DNA of 47,357 nucleotides from positions 1 to 47,357 of the forward strand of contig CASFDA010000008.1 of the NCBI GenBank assembly GCA_949293335.1, given 5' to 3'. Within the stretch, counting starts at the first letter, position 1; each line of letters opens with the position of its first letter. A model generated the notes under the pieces. That model had not been told where the DNA came from, made no database searches, and saw nothing but the letters and a program-made list of their open reading frames with translations. A program made the translations under genes and the position numbers. Of this stretch, positions 33,915 to 43,319 are shown one piece after another. The stretch is from an uncultured Spirochaetales bacterium (GTDB lineage: Bacteria > Spirochaetota > Spirochaetia > Sphaerochaetales > Sphaerochaetaceae).

Positions 33915-36131
33915 ATGAAGAAAATACTGATTTTGATATCCACAGCCCTGATCCTCCTTTCTTTCTCCTCATGCAACTGGGACGTATGGGGAGGTGAATT
34001 CACAGATTATGGAGAAGGTTCTGCCGGAGCTAACGCATCTACTCTCTTCACAGGTGCAAAGCCAGAAGAGATCAGTGTCACGAAGTCTCGTTTCTCAGAT
34101 GAGATAAGGATCGCATGGAACAGTGTGCGCGGAGCAGACTACTATGAGATATTCAAGACTGAATATACTGAAGGAGATGACATTGAAAATCTCACGACCT
34201 GGCAGCGTCTTACAGATACAGCCATCAACTCGACAAGCTACTCGGACTACAATGTGGTGGCTGGAACAAGATATGCCTATCGTGTCAGAGCACGCTCATT
34301 CACCTATCGCGATGTCATTGGTGCATATTCAGATATCGGGACAGGCTGGACGCTGACACCACCGCTTGAAGTCGAAGCCTCCCAGGCCGAGAGCACAACC
34401 TCAATCACTGTCTCCTGGGAAGGGGTTGCATCTGTCCAAGGCTATAAAGTCTACTGGAGCCCGACGGGATATGACGGAACATGGGAAGCCACACAGTCTT
34501 CAGCTGTTCCCAGTACAGCACGCAGCCTCACATTCTCCCCTACCTCACAGTATTACGGGCAGACTCTCTACTTTCATGTGACATCGATAGCACGTGGAAA
34601 CATCGAGAGTGAACCAAGCGTGACAAGACAGGGATACACATATGTGGAAGGTGCACCACAGAGTCCGGAGAATCTTTCGACAAACAGCGGAGAGAGTACA
34701 GAGGAGATCACGCTTTCCTGGACGGCAATGTACCCGAACGAGGGAAACTATGACTGGATCATCTACAGACGTGCTGGAAACGAAAGCGAAAGGGCCATCT
34801 ACTCGACCCAGGCAGGCGACGACCAGCCAGAAGTCATCGATGGAATGATGACGTATACAGATACAACGGCATCAGGACTCACTCCGGGAGTAAGGTACAC
34901 ATACACAGTGATGGCAATCGGAAAGATCACAAGTGAGGACGGCTCAGGCACACAGACAGTAAACGGAATGCCAAGCACGACAACCGGATACCTGCTTTCA
35001 CCTCCGACAGAGATAAGCGAGAAGAGGATCAACGATACGACAGACGGCTTTGTATTCACGTTCCTCGCTCCTCTTGGCGATGACGGGACAAGGAATCTCA
35101 CTTATAACGTATACGGAAAAGCAACAGCAAACGGCTCTTTCTCTCAAGACCCAATCTATTCAGCTTCTCTTGATGGAAGTGAGAGCTATACATTTGAAAT
35201 CAAATACTCTGGCGACGGAGACAATGAATACTTTGACATCAGAGTACGGAACGGGAGTACAGAAAGTGTCGGATATGCAAGCCTTTACGGAAACCTCACG
35301 GTTCCAAGGCCAATAAAGGTTCGCGGCTATTCGGCAAGTGACAATACATACACAGATGCGATGAGCATAGTTGACGGACAGTATCAGGTACTCCTGCAGA
35401 TGGATGTGGATTCAAATGCCGACAATTACACGGTCAAAGTGTGGAAAACAAATCCTTCAAGCGCATCAGAGGATGCAGATTTCTCATATGAGATTGTTCC
35501 TACAACCTCTTCAGATGCAGGGTCAAACCAGATACTGATCGATCATGAGGCAAATCCTGCAGTCGGAGAGACCTACTACTACGCAGTGAGGGGAACAGAC
35601 AAGCTTGGAAGGACTGGAGAATGGAGCGACATAGATTCAGGTTACCCTGCGATCACAGGTGAAGAGCTTGTACGGCACATGCAGGTATTCGGCCTGAAGC
35701 CATGGGAGTTCATTGACACAGAGATGCTGGGACCTGATCTTTCTGACAAGTGGAGGAACAGTGCTATCTACGGGTATATAAGTCAGGCTGGAATGGGAAG
35801 TCTCGGAAGCGCAGCAGAAAATGGTGAGGCATCCGGACGTATCACCTACAATGCGTCCTACTCCCCTCCTGCATCAGGAAGCGTCTCATTCAATTACACG
35901 AACTTCGGAGAGAAGGACTACCTATATATCAACGGCAGTTACAACATGAACGTCAGCATGTCGGGAGATGGAAGCGCGTCAGGTGGATTCACTGTCGGAG
36001 GAATGTATCCAACGACAATAGGGCTCACCAACATTTATGTCACGGGACAGAAATTCGCAGGAACATATACTGTCACACAATCGAACGGGTCTGCATCTCA
36101 AGAGATAGACCCAAACCCGGAGGTACAGTAA
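33915..36131 (+). CDS. Fibronectin type III lipoprotein (738 residues)
   Basis: The signal peptide ends LILLSFSSC (lipid on Cys20). About five FN3-like domains follow (EIRIAWNSVRGADYYEIF, SITVSWEGVASVQGYKVYW, EITLSWTAMYPNEGNYDWIIY and others). Like the 1199-residue protein, it ends in a distinct C-terminal domain opening with VRHMQVFGLKPWEFID. That domain continues as short Ser/Gly/Asn/Tyr-rich strands (SVSFNYTNFGEKDYLYINGSY). GGAGG lies 5 bases before the ATG, 9 bases after the previous stop. Its TAA overlaps the next ATG (TAATG). Confidence 0.85.
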   Translation: MKKILILISTALILLSFSSCNWDVWGGEFTDYGEGSAGANASTLFTGAKPEEISVTKSRFSDEIRIAWNSVRGADYYEIFKTEYTEGDDIENLTTWQRLTDTAINSTSYSDYNVVAGTRYAYRVRARSFTYRDVIGAYSDIGTGWTLTPPLEVEASQAESTTSITVSWEGVASVQGYKVYWSPTGYDGTWEATQSSAVPSTARSLTFSPTSQYYGQTLYFHVTSIARGNIESEPSVTRQGYTYVEGAPQSPENLSTNSGESTEEITLSWTAMYPNEGNYDWIIYRRAGNESERAIYSTQAGDDQPEVIDGMMTYTDTTASGLTPGVRYTYTVMAIGKITSEDGSGTQTVNGMPSTTTGYLLSPPTEISEKRINDTTDGFVFTFLAPLGDDGTRNLTYNVYGKATANGSFSQDPIYSASLDGSESYTFEIKYSGDGDNEYFDIRVRNGSTESVGYASLYGNLTVPRPIKVRGYSASDNTYTDAMSIVDGQYQVLLQMDVDSNADNYTVKVWKTNPSSASEDADFSYEIVPTTSSDAGSNQILIDHEANPAVGETYYYAVRGTDKLGRTGEWSDIDSGYPAITGEELVRHMQVFGLKPWEFIDTEMLGPDLSDKWRNSAIYGYISQAGMGSLGSAAENGEASGRITYNASYSPPASGSVSFNYTNFGEKDYLYINGSYNMNVSMSGDGSASGGFTVGGMYPTTIGLTNIYVTGQKFAGTYTVTQSNGSASQEIDPNPEVQ

Positions 36132-36616
36132 TGAAGAAGATATTGATTATCCCATTGTTGCTGCTATCCCTCTTTTCTTGTGACATGTCTGAGATCCCGA
36201 ACCCACTCCACGGGACTTATGTCCTGAGGGAAGAAGGCACTAGTGGATTCTATAGCGCTATGTTCTCCTTCGCCTCCGATGGTACATTCCGTTACATCGA
36301 GATTGTTGAGAAAGAGATAAAGATCGCGATGGAAGGAACTTATAGTTACAATCTCTCGTTCTTCGATTTCGAGAGAGCGAATGGAAGGATAGACATCACG
36401 CTGATCTACCCGGACGAGATTCTGACAAGCGGCATACAGAACCTCATCATAAACCATGGAAGCACTTCTTTCCTTTTCGACTGGGAGGCTGACAAGAACA
36501 CAGGACCCAAGACCCTTACTCTTGTCGTGAGCACGACAGACAGGAATCAGAACTATGAACTCTACTATTACGGGAACGCAGACAAGATCCTGAGTGAAAT
36601 GGAGGACGCGATATGA
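36131..36616 (+). CDS. Small lipoprotein (161 residues)
   Basis: The signal peptide MKKILIIPLLLLSLFSC lipidates Cys17. The mature part is one small beta-rich domain: GTYVLREEG...FYSAMFSFASDGTFRYIEI...GTYSYNLSFFDFERANGRIDITL. The pattern recalls lipocalin-like 'GTY...G.Y' lipoproteins. It overlaps the genes on both sides (TAATG upstream, ATGA downstream), so expression is tied to the operon. Family not recognised. Confidence 0.75.
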   Translation: MKKILIIPLLLLSLFSCDMSEIPNPLHGTYVLREEGTSGFYSAMFSFASDGTFRYIEIVEKEIKIAMEGTYSYNLSFFDFERANGRIDITLIYPDEILTSGIQNLIINHGSTSFLFDWEADKNTGPKTLTLVVSTTDRNQNYELYYYGNADKILSEMEDAI

Positions 36617-37293
36617 AGAAAATACTTTTCCTCATTCTTGTTTTGACAGCTCTCCTCTTTCCACTCTTTTCTGCGGAAGAGGCTGTGAGTGCAGAAGACA
36701 TCAGATCCGCCACAGATCTTGAACTCAGCGATGAGACAATGGCGCTGCTGATGGAGCGGCTTAGAAGCGAAGGAATAGTTCCCCAGGCAGAACAGAGATC
36801 ATGGTGGCAGAGGGAAGTTGATGATATCGGTGTCAGCTATGACTTCTACCTGAGAGCTCCGGTTACCTACAACACGAGCACGATCGGAATAGGCGGAGGG
36901 TTCAATATCGGGCTCAAGACCAGATCGTTCAAGTTCGAAGCATACGTCCTCGGCGATTATTATCTCACCCCGCACGGGAGCAATGGCGGAGTACAGTCCC
37001 TGGATTTCATGATCGAAAGTGGAATCATGTTCGGCTGGAAAATACTGGATGTCTGGATCACAAAGACCTACATCACTCTAGATGTTGGCTACTTCATGCA
37101 ATTCGCGTCCCTTCCTGGAACTCCGAATGTGATATTCCTTGCAGAAAACGGCGTGATGCTGAGACCAAAAGTAATGACTGAATTCACATTCAACAAATAC
37201 TACGATATGGCTATCGGCATCTTCTATCAGATTCCTGTATATCCGAACTATGAAGGATACCGGGGCTTTGGAGTAATGGTTTCCCTTTGTTAA
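36613..37293 (+). CDS. Predicted outer-membrane beta-barrel protein (226 residues)
   Basis: A signal peptide (MKKILFLILVLTALLFPLFSA) is followed by a short acidic helical region (AEDIRSATDLELSDETMALLMERLRSEG) that could be periplasmic. The rest is amphipathic strands with Gly/aromatic content (YDFYLRAPVTYNTSTIGIGGGFNIGL, FKFEAYVLGDYYL, MAIGIFYQIPVYP). It ends FGVMVSLC, not in Phe. The ATG overlaps the previous stop (ATGA). As the only barrel candidate in the six-gene run, it could be the export or anchoring partner of the lipoproteins around it. Confidence 0.7.
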   Translation: MKKILFLILVLTALLFPLFSAEEAVSAEDIRSATDLELSDETMALLMERLRSEGIVPQAEQRSWWQREVDDIGVSYDFYLRAPVTYNTSTIGIGGGFNIGLKTRSFKFEAYVLGDYYLTPHGSNGGVQSLDFMIESGIMFGWKILDVWITKTYITLDVGYFMQFASLPGTPNVIFLAENGVMLRPKVMTEFTFNKYYDMAIGIFYQIPVYPNYEGYRGFGVMVSLC

Positions 37294-37303
37294 AAGGAGG
37301 AAT

Positions 37304-38131
37304 ATGAAAAAACTTGCTATTCTTCTCATTTCATTACTCCTCTTCTCTTGCAGCACAGATTCTTCACCAAGTCAGATATCGAAAGAGACAACGTTCACAT
37401 TCTCGTTTTCAGGAGACGAAAAATGTGACAGAGTTCTTATCGGAGATGAAGAGGCATTGCTATCAGAAAGTGGAAGTGTGACCATTGAAGGGGCAACAGG
37501 AGATCCTCTCCTATTCCTCTTCTTCAAGGATGAGAGGGTATTTGCACTTCTTGAAGTCTCTTCATATACAACAGGAAGCGAGAACAGCTACGAAATTGAC
37601 ACCTCGCAATTTCAAGTGAACATCATAGATGCATATGAGGCAGGCGGAACAGTATATATTTCCTGGGATGAAGTAATGTATGCCGATGAATATGAGATTA
37701 CATATGAGGGCAATGAATACTTTACCAGCGCAACTGAATTCGAAATTGCGGGAAGCGCAGGTAACAGCATCTCTGTCACACCAGTATTCAATTCCCATCT
37801 GGGACTGTCCAGCACAACAGAGATCAGAGAGGGAAGAAACGACATAGAGATCATCGTAAAGCCGCTTCCAGATGAACTCGGAATAGAAATCACAGCAGAG
37901 GACAAGATCCTCGAATATGGCGGAAAAATCACTTTCTCCACGAACGTATCAAAAGATGAATATACGATCACCTGGATGCTCAACGGAAAGATTATCGGAC
38001 ATGAAGAGAGTGTGGATATATATTACGACGAGGAGGCCCTTTTTCTCACAGGAGAGGAAGAGTCCCTCATGCTCATCCTTGTTAAGGATACAAACGTATA
38101 CTCGAAAACTTTAACTTTCGTGATAAATTGA
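37304..38131 (+). CDS. Lipoprotein with Ig/FN3-like domains (275 residues)
   Basis: The signal peptide MKKLAILLISLLLFSC lipidates Cys16. The mature protein is beta-rich. One domain is FN3-like (VNIIDAYEAGGTVYISWDEVMYADEYEITY), followed by a PKD/Ig-like C-terminal part (LEYGGKITFSTNV...YTITWMLNGKIIGHEESVDIYYD). AAGGAGG lies 5 bases before the ATG, 10 bases after the barrel gene. The C-terminal segment TWMLNG also resembles a piece of the 985-residue lipoprotein that follows (YQWLLNG), suggesting related modules. Confidence 0.78.
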   Translation: MKKLAILLISLLLFSCSTDSSPSQISKETTFTFSFSGDEKCDRVLIGDEEALLSESGSVTIEGATGDPLLFLFFKDERVFALLEVSSYTTGSENSYEIDTSQFQVNIIDAYEAGGTVYISWDEVMYADEYEITYEGNEYFTSATEFEIAGSAGNSISVTPVFNSHLGLSSTTEIREGRNDIEIIVKPLPDELGIEITAEDKILEYGGKITFSTNVSKDEYTITWMLNGKIIGHEESVDIYYDEEALFLTGEEESLMLILVKDTNVYSKTLTFVIN

Positions 38132-38145
38132 CGGGGTTTAGAAAC

Positions 38146-41103
38146 ATGAAGAGATTAACAGCAGTTTCATTGATTCTCCTGGCCCTTGCCCTGATATTCT
38201 CCTGCTCTACAGAGCCAGAGGATATTACAGAGAGAGCTGATCTGGAGATCACTACATCAGAAGTGAAGACAAGAACGATCCTGCCTGTCACTCCTGACAT
38301 CACTAGCTACACAGTTACTCTGACAGGACCCGAAACGCACACCCAGACATTCTCACCTTCAGATCCTATCCAGTTTTCAGGAATTCTTGTCGGAAGCTAC
38401 ACCATCAAAGTCGAAGGGAAGACAGAAGATGGCACAATTGTCGCAGAAGGAAGCGAATCTGTCACAGTAAGCGCATCAGGTCCGAACTCCGCTGTGATAT
38501 ACCTTTCATACCTTACAAGCGGTACGGGGACCATGGTCATTGATATCTCATGGGAAGAAAGGACTACAGGCTCAGGACCATTTGATGAAGCACTGGAACA
38601 TAAGAAACTCAGCTTCCAGGCAATGAATAACGAAACAGGCGAAGCATATGGCCCTCTGTTAGAAGTAGGCGAAGATGACTTTGCAGCAAAGAAGCTTACA
38701 TATGTGGCAGAAGGCCTTCAGCCTTCAGACGGAACCACGATCTATTTTGATATCTACACCGAAGTCGCAGGAAAGCCTCAGGTGATCGCACGCACCTTCT
38801 ATACAGTCGTCCAGATCATCCCGAACCTTACGTCCATGCCGGATTCAAATGAAACTAACAACTTCAAGATAACTGATGAGAGCATCATCCAGTACATCAA
38901 GAACGTCAGGAAATCATCGGTCAAGGCAATTATAAATGAGGAGAACCCCGACAGTGCAATCGACATCGAGTGGGAATACCCGAAGCTATCAAACGGCAAC
39001 TTCAATGCAACATTGACAGTCTCCTTATACAAAGAAGGGGATGATAGCCTTATTGACGAAGAAAAGTTCGAATACAACAACGGAACTGACAGAACTTGTA
39101 CCTGGACCATTGGTGGTGGAGTAAATGATATAGAACTTTCCCCAGATGATTCCTACTACGTCACATTCCAGAACACAAGTGAAACGGGTTACTCCCAAGT
39201 CCTTACAGCCCTTACTGGAATAAAGACGAAGGTAACTGTAACGGGTATAGACATCACATCTGAGGTACAAGAGTATTACACGATGGGTGATATTCTCAAA
39301 GTGGATGCTACCATCACACCAGAAGATGCGACTGATAAGGATTACACGATTTCTGTTATGAACTCAGAGGACGTTACAATCAATCAGGAGGCAAAGACAG
39401 TTACGTTCAACAGTTCTGGCGATTACACGATAACAGTCACCCCTACTGACATTTCAGCAAGCGTCTCAGCTACAGCAAATACGTATGTAAAACTCAGTAT
39501 TCCAGAGAATTTCAGCGCAAACCTCACAGAGGAAGGGATTTCCCTCTCTTGGACCGAGGTCTCCAGCGCAGATGGATATGTTATCGAGAAGACTGTCCCA
39601 GATGTGGGAAATTCACAAATAGAAGCCAACGACGAGAATACTACTAGTGACGGGGATACCATCACATATGTGGATACTCAGGTATATGCCGGCAAGACGC
39701 ATACATACACGATCAAGGCTATCAGAAATGATAATGAGAAGTACAATTCACTCCCGAGTTCTGAAGCCTCAGTTTCAGTCAAATCCACAGACATCGAGAT
39801 CATCAATCCTCCTGATATCACAACACAGGAACTTCCTGAAATCGATTTCGGAAATCAGTATCTCGTCGAAGGCGCATCATCAGATGCGGAACACTACAGC
39901 ATCTCAATTTCACTGAACGCAGCAATAGAGGGAGCCACAAACTATCAATGGCTACTGAACGGTGTGAGTATCGCCAACTCTGCTACTTTCTCTTCGGAAG
40001 TACAGAACGTCACCATCAAGGCAGATACGGAAGGACTCGATTTCTCACGTTTATATGAGACAGAAAATACTCTCGAGCTCATCGTGACTGTTGGCGGCAA
40101 GCCGTACAATACTTCTGGAACGTTCTATGTAGTCAACACTGATCTTACAAATATAAAAATCACAAATCCCTCGGATAGTAATCAAGTGACACTTGGCACA
40201 CCATTGCAGTTAGGAGTCAATTTCACCCCTTCTGTCGAAGACTCCGAGAATGCCCCGAGTATTGTTTGGACAGTGTCATCCGGAGGAGAGGGAGTGGTTG
40301 AACTATCTGGAAAGGGACTTGTCACGGCAATCGATGACGGAGAAGTTACAATCCGTGCGACAGCTATTGCAACAGGAAAATACGATGAAATCACTTTGAA
40401 GACATATATTCCTGCAGAATACATCGAGATACAGAATACGACAGGAAGAGATTTCATGTTCATGAGAAAAAATGGAGTCACAGTCACAGAAGAAAGTGGC
40501 TTTGATTCAGTTTCCCTCTCTGCTGTTGCAAAGAGAAACGATGGTAAGACTATCAGTGAAGAGGCAAGAGCAATCACCTGGTCAATCCCGGAGGGAACAT
40601 CAAATCTCACCCTCTCCTCAATATCAGGAGAGACCACTACAGCCAAGAGCGTCGACAGCACATCAGGAGGAGATATCGTCATAACAGCAACGAACATCGA
40701 TGGTATAGAAGCAACGAAAACTGTCCATGTACATGATATGGATATTTATATCAAGAGGGACTCAGCTAGTGATTTTACTAAAGTGACAGGGGGAACATAC
40801 CAAACATATGCTTTAGCTTCTGATCGAACATACAACATGAAAGTGGCATATTCATGTGGCTCGGAAGGAGCATTTGATAAGAACACTTCTAACAACCTGA
40901 GTATAAATTGGTGTTTTGATGAAAGTGGAACACAAGTGGGATCTCCTGGGTTTTATGTGACTATCGAAAATCCAACCTCAAGTGATTCCGAATTCTATGC
41001 AACATTGCAAAGAGATGGATCTACACTAAATACTTCAGACGTAACAGCCATTGTTAATTATGGCAACCAACAGGCAGCCATTGTTAGGTTTACTACAAAT
41101 TAG
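38146..41103 (+). CDS. Large Ig-like/FN3 lipoprotein (985 residues)
   Basis: The signal peptide MKRLTAVSLILLALALIFSC lipidates Cys20. An N-terminal beta region (TSYTVTLTGPETHTQTFSPSD, SGILVGSYTIKVEG) recalls lipoproteins with a repeated carboxypeptidase-regulatory-like fold. An FN3-like domain lies near the middle (ISLSWTEVSSADGYVIE), then at least one BIG2-type domain (PSIVWTVSSGGEGVVELSGKGLVTAIDDGEVTI) and a second partly similar one. I chose ATG 38146 over the TTG at 38128, which has no site and would lengthen the signal peptide. It lies 14 bases after the previous stop, and a terminator follows. Confidence 0.83.
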   Translation: MKRLTAVSLILLALALIFSCSTEPEDITERADLEITTSEVKTRTILPVTPDITSYTVTLTGPETHTQTFSPSDPIQFSGILVGSYTIKVEGKTEDGTIVAEGSESVTVSASGPNSAVIYLSYLTSGTGTMVIDISWEERTTGSGPFDEALEHKKLSFQAMNNETGEAYGPLLEVGEDDFAAKKLTYVAEGLQPSDGTTIYFDIYTEVAGKPQVIARTFYTVVQIIPNLTSMPDSNETNNFKITDESIIQYIKNVRKSSVKAIINEENPDSAIDIEWEYPKLSNGNFNATLTVSLYKEGDDSLIDEEKFEYNNGTDRTCTWTIGGGVNDIELSPDDSYYVTFQNTSETGYSQVLTALTGIKTKVTVTGIDITSEVQEYYTMGDILKVDATITPEDATDKDYTISVMNSEDVTINQEAKTVTFNSSGDYTITVTPTDISASVSATANTYVKLSIPENFSANLTEEGISLSWTEVSSADGYVIEKTVPDVGNSQIEANDENTTSDGDTITYVDTQVYAGKTHTYTIKAIRNDNEKYNSLPSSEASVSVKSTDIEIINPPDITTQELPEIDFGNQYLVEGASSDAEHYSISISLNAAIEGATNYQWLLNGVSIANSATFSSEVQNVTIKADTEGLDFSRLYETENTLELIVTVGGKPYNTSGTFYVVNTDLTNIKITNPSDSNQVTLGTPLQLGVNFTPSVEDSENAPSIVWTVSSGGEGVVELSGKGLVTAIDDGEVTIRATAIATGKYDEITLKTYIPAEYIEIQNTTGRDFMFMRKNGVTVTEESGFDSVSLSAVAKRNDGKTISEEARAITWSIPEGTSNLTLSSISGETTTAKSVDSTSGGDIVITATNIDGIEATKTVHVHDMDIYIKRDSASDFTKVTGGTYQTYALASDRTYNMKVAYSCGSEGAFDKNTSNNLSINWCFDESGTQVGSPGFYVTIENPTSSDSEFYATLQRDGSTLNTSDVTAIVNYGNQQAAIVRFTTN

Positions 41104-41111
41104 TGTTTGAT

Positions 41112-41146
41112 TATGCGCAAGGATCTAAAGCCTTGCGCATATTTTC
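41112..41146 (+). terminator. Intrinsic terminator of the FN3 lipoprotein operon
   Basis: TATGCGCAAGG (41112-41122) pairs perfectly with CCTTGCGCATA (41131-41141), followed by TTTTCT. It lies 9 bases after the stop of the 985-residue lipoprotein gene and marks the operon end. Confidence 0.88.
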
Positions 41147-41176
41147 TCACCAATTCAACCCAGATACAAAATTAAA

Positions 41177-41185
41177 TGTTATAAT
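41177..41185 (+). promoter_or_regulatory. Extended -10 promoter of the 41210 barrel gene
   Basis: TGTTATAAT (41177-41185) is a perfect extended -10. A conventional -35 is absent. It lies after the operon terminator and 24 bases before ATG 41210, with TGGAGAA as ribosome-binding site. Confidence 0.6.
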
Positions 41186-41209
41186 CAAAACCCAAATGGA
41201 GAAAACCAA

Positions 41210-41773
41210 ATGAGAAGAGCATTTATCATACTTCTAGTACTGTTAGCCATACCTGTTACACTTTTCGCAGACAATGCATACTTCTCTGTCACCTCCGGCC
41301 TGATAACCCCTGTCACATCGTTCTCTTCCACTAATGACGGAAGCAACTTCACCGAGAGGCATCCGGAAGTGCGGTTTTCTCCTGCATACACTGGTGATGT
41401 GTCGATCGGATACGAGTACAACAAGTATTTCGGATTAGGTGCGACACTGAGAGCAGACTACATACCTGCAGGAAATGCTTATCGTCTAATAGTTCCACTC
41501 TATCTGGATATCAGGGCAAATCCGAGTTGGGGAATCATCTCTTTTCCAATAACATTCTCAGTTGGCGGACATATGGACATAGAAGACGGGAATTTCAAGT
41601 TCGGACCTTCCGCTGCGATCTCACTTGCAGCAGAAATCCTTTGCAGCAAAAATCTTTCATTCTTCTTCAGGACTTTCGTCGAGCTCCACATGGGCTTTGG
41701 AAATGATATTTCAGACATGCGCTATGATCTCTTCACAGCTCCTGTGACAGCAGGCATAACCTACAGGTTCTGA
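41210..41773 (+). CDS. Small outer-membrane beta-barrel protein (187 residues)
   Basis: A signal peptide (MRRAFIILLVLLAIPVTLFA) is followed by regularly spaced amphipathic strands: YFSVTSGLITPVTSF, GDVSIGYEYNKYFGLGATLRADY, YRLIVPLYLDIRA, FKFGPSAAISLAAEIL and LSFFFRTFVELHMGFG. It ends AGITYRF with a terminal Phe, the standard signal for BAM insertion. An eight-stranded barrel fits the length. It has its own promoter and a ribosome-binding site GGAG. Its stop TGA abuts the stop of the convergent gene (TGATCA). Function unknown. Confidence 0.8.
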   Translation: MRRAFIILLVLLAIPVTLFADNAYFSVTSGLITPVTSFSSTNDGSNFTERHPEVRFSPAYTGDVSIGYEYNKYFGLGATLRADYIPAGNAYRLIVPLYLDIRANPSWGIISFPITFSVGGHMDIEDGNFKFGPSAAISLAAEILCSKNLSFFFRTFVELHMGFGNDISDMRYDLFTAPVTAGITYRF

Positions 41774-42568
41774 TCAGGAAAAGACCTCGCGGAAGCTCTC
41801 GTAATTGTTGTCATACCGTCCTTCAGGAATTGCGAAGATGATATTCCTGAAGACATTAGCGAAAGATTCATGGATCACTTTCTTGAAAATCGATGCCACA
41901 GCAACTGGATCGTTCCCAAATACACCGCAACCCCATGCACCGAGTATGAGATCCTTCTTTTTCTCCTCTGCAGCAACAGCAAGAATGCGGAAAATCCTCT
42001 TTTCAAGCATTTTCTCAAGTTCAGGGCCGGACAAAGAAAATCTCCTCTTGTTAGGAGCAGGAGAAGAAAGCACAGATGTCATGACTGGATTAGGAAGGAA
42101 ATCATGGTTGCTGTTCCTGAAGAAAAAGACATATGGGGAAAAAAGAAGATATTCGAGGTAGAACTTTCCACCATTCCTCCTGTTCTCGCTATACATCACA
42201 CGGGCATTTTGACTGCCGATAGAAAGGTAAAGTGTACTTGCTCTTGAAATAGCCTCTTCCTGTGCTCTTGCACCAGAGAGGAATCCCCCTCCTGGATTGA
42301 CTGCAGAAGCGAAATTAAGCACTAGAGAGTCTAGTGTATCAGGAAGGGATAATAGAGCACTGACAGTGTCCTTTGCACTAACTTTTACCTCGCATCTTTC
42401 GCCTGAAGGAATCACAACCCGACATTCATCCCATGACGGGCTATAGACTTTCACCTCTTCTGCTTTTTTCCGATCAAATGAAATAGTTCTTCCTGAATAG
42501 CTGTAACACCCCGAGGACATTACACGATAGCTCTCTTCAGCAATAGATCTCAAATCTTCTTTTCCCAT
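41774..42568 (-). CDS. Microbial-type poly(ADP-ribose) glycohydrolase-like protein (TIGR02452/DUF2263)
   Basis: The 264-residue protein has the family's macrodomain-type signature. NFASAVNPGGGFLSGARAQEEAISRAS contains the PARG GGG...QEE pair, whose Glu residues are catalytic in characterised members. LILGAWGCGVFGNDP is the phosphate/ribose loop. Members remove ADP-ribose from proteins or nucleic acid. I chose ATG 42568, since AGGAGA lies 7 bases upstream. Longer upstream sequence overlaps the phosphatase gene. It starts one base after the phosphatase stop, so the two are coupled. Confidence 0.88.
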   Translation of the reverse strand: MGKEDLRSIAEESYRVMSSGCYSYSGRTISFDRKKAEEVKVYSPSWDECRVVIPSGERCEVKVSAKDTVSALLSLPDTLDSLVLNFASAVNPGGGFLSGARAQEEAISRASTLYLSIGSQNARVMYSENRRNGGKFYLEYLLFSPYVFFFRNSNHDFLPNPVMTSVLSSPAPNKRRFSLSGPELEKMLEKRIFRILAVAAEEKKKDLILGAWGCGVFGNDPVAVASIFKKVIHESFANVFRNIIFAIPEGRYDNNYESFREVFS

Positions 42569-42569
42569 C

Positions 42570-43319
42570 TCAATCTCTCCTGAAAGGAAGTATACGCTTA
42601 TCTTCTTTGCCAGACTGCCAGTACTCGAATGTGTCCATATCCATGATTGTAATGCATCCCGATGGAAGGAAAGAACCTGTGTCGACATCGATCACGTGAA
42701 ATGATGAAGAAAAGAACGGACCGGAAAGCGGTGTATGTCCGACATAGAGAGTATGGCCAGAAAAATCTATAGCACTCTCTTTTCCGATGGCATTATCTTC
42801 AAAATACTTTGCTTTCCTTACATACATCCTATCCCAGAGGATGTCATCTGCAAATCTGCACTCCCTCTGCATCCGGGCAGGAAGATCAGACAACTCGAGA
42901 ACCTTCTCATAGTCAAGGTATTCCGGAATTCCGCCATGGACTATTACCTCGTTATCAAGAACGCGGACAACTGGTATTCTCTCCAGTTTCTCCTTCATCT
43001 CCCGCATTTCTTCCTTTTGTACGTTTTTTCTCCGGAAGTCCCCGACTGTTTCCATTCCTCCATTGTAGAAATACCAGAGATCCTCAATAGTTCCATCATC
43101 AAGATAAGAAAGAAGATACTTGTCATGGTTGCCGAGAACAGGGAAGAAATTCGCAAGGGAAAGGAGAAAGCGCAGGACAGAGACACTCTCTTCTCCTCGG
43201 TCTGCCAGATCTCCAGTGGAGAAAAGAATATCATTCTCAGGATTGAATGACGCTCTTTCCAAAACATCCATCATTTCTCTGTACATGCCATGGATGTCCC
43301 CTATGATCAGACGTCGCAT
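42570..43319 (-). CDS. PPP-family metallophosphatase (PrpE/ApaH-like)
   Basis: The 249-residue protein carries the PPP metallophosphatase motifs in order: GDIHG (8-12), GDLADRGEE (36-44), GNHDKYLLSYL (63-73), VHGGIP, and GHTPLSGP near the C-terminus. These bind two metal ions. The group includes protein Ser/Thr phosphatases and dinucleoside tetraphosphatases; the substrate is not clear. Its ATG overlaps the end of the HAD gene by 13 bases, and its end abuts the PARG-like gene, so the three form one operon. Confidence 0.88.
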   Translation of the reverse strand: MRRLIIGDIHGMYREMMDVLERASFNPENDILFSTGDLADRGEESVSVLRFLLSLANFFPVLGNHDKYLLSYLDDGTIEDLWYFYNGGMETVGDFRRKNVQKEEMREMKEKLERIPVVRVLDNEVIVHGGIPEYLDYEKVLELSDLPARMQRECRFADDILWDRMYVRKAKYFEDNAIGKESAIDFSGHTLYVGHTPLSGPFFSSSFHVIDVDTGSFLPSGCITIMDMDTFEYWQSGKEDKRILPFRRD

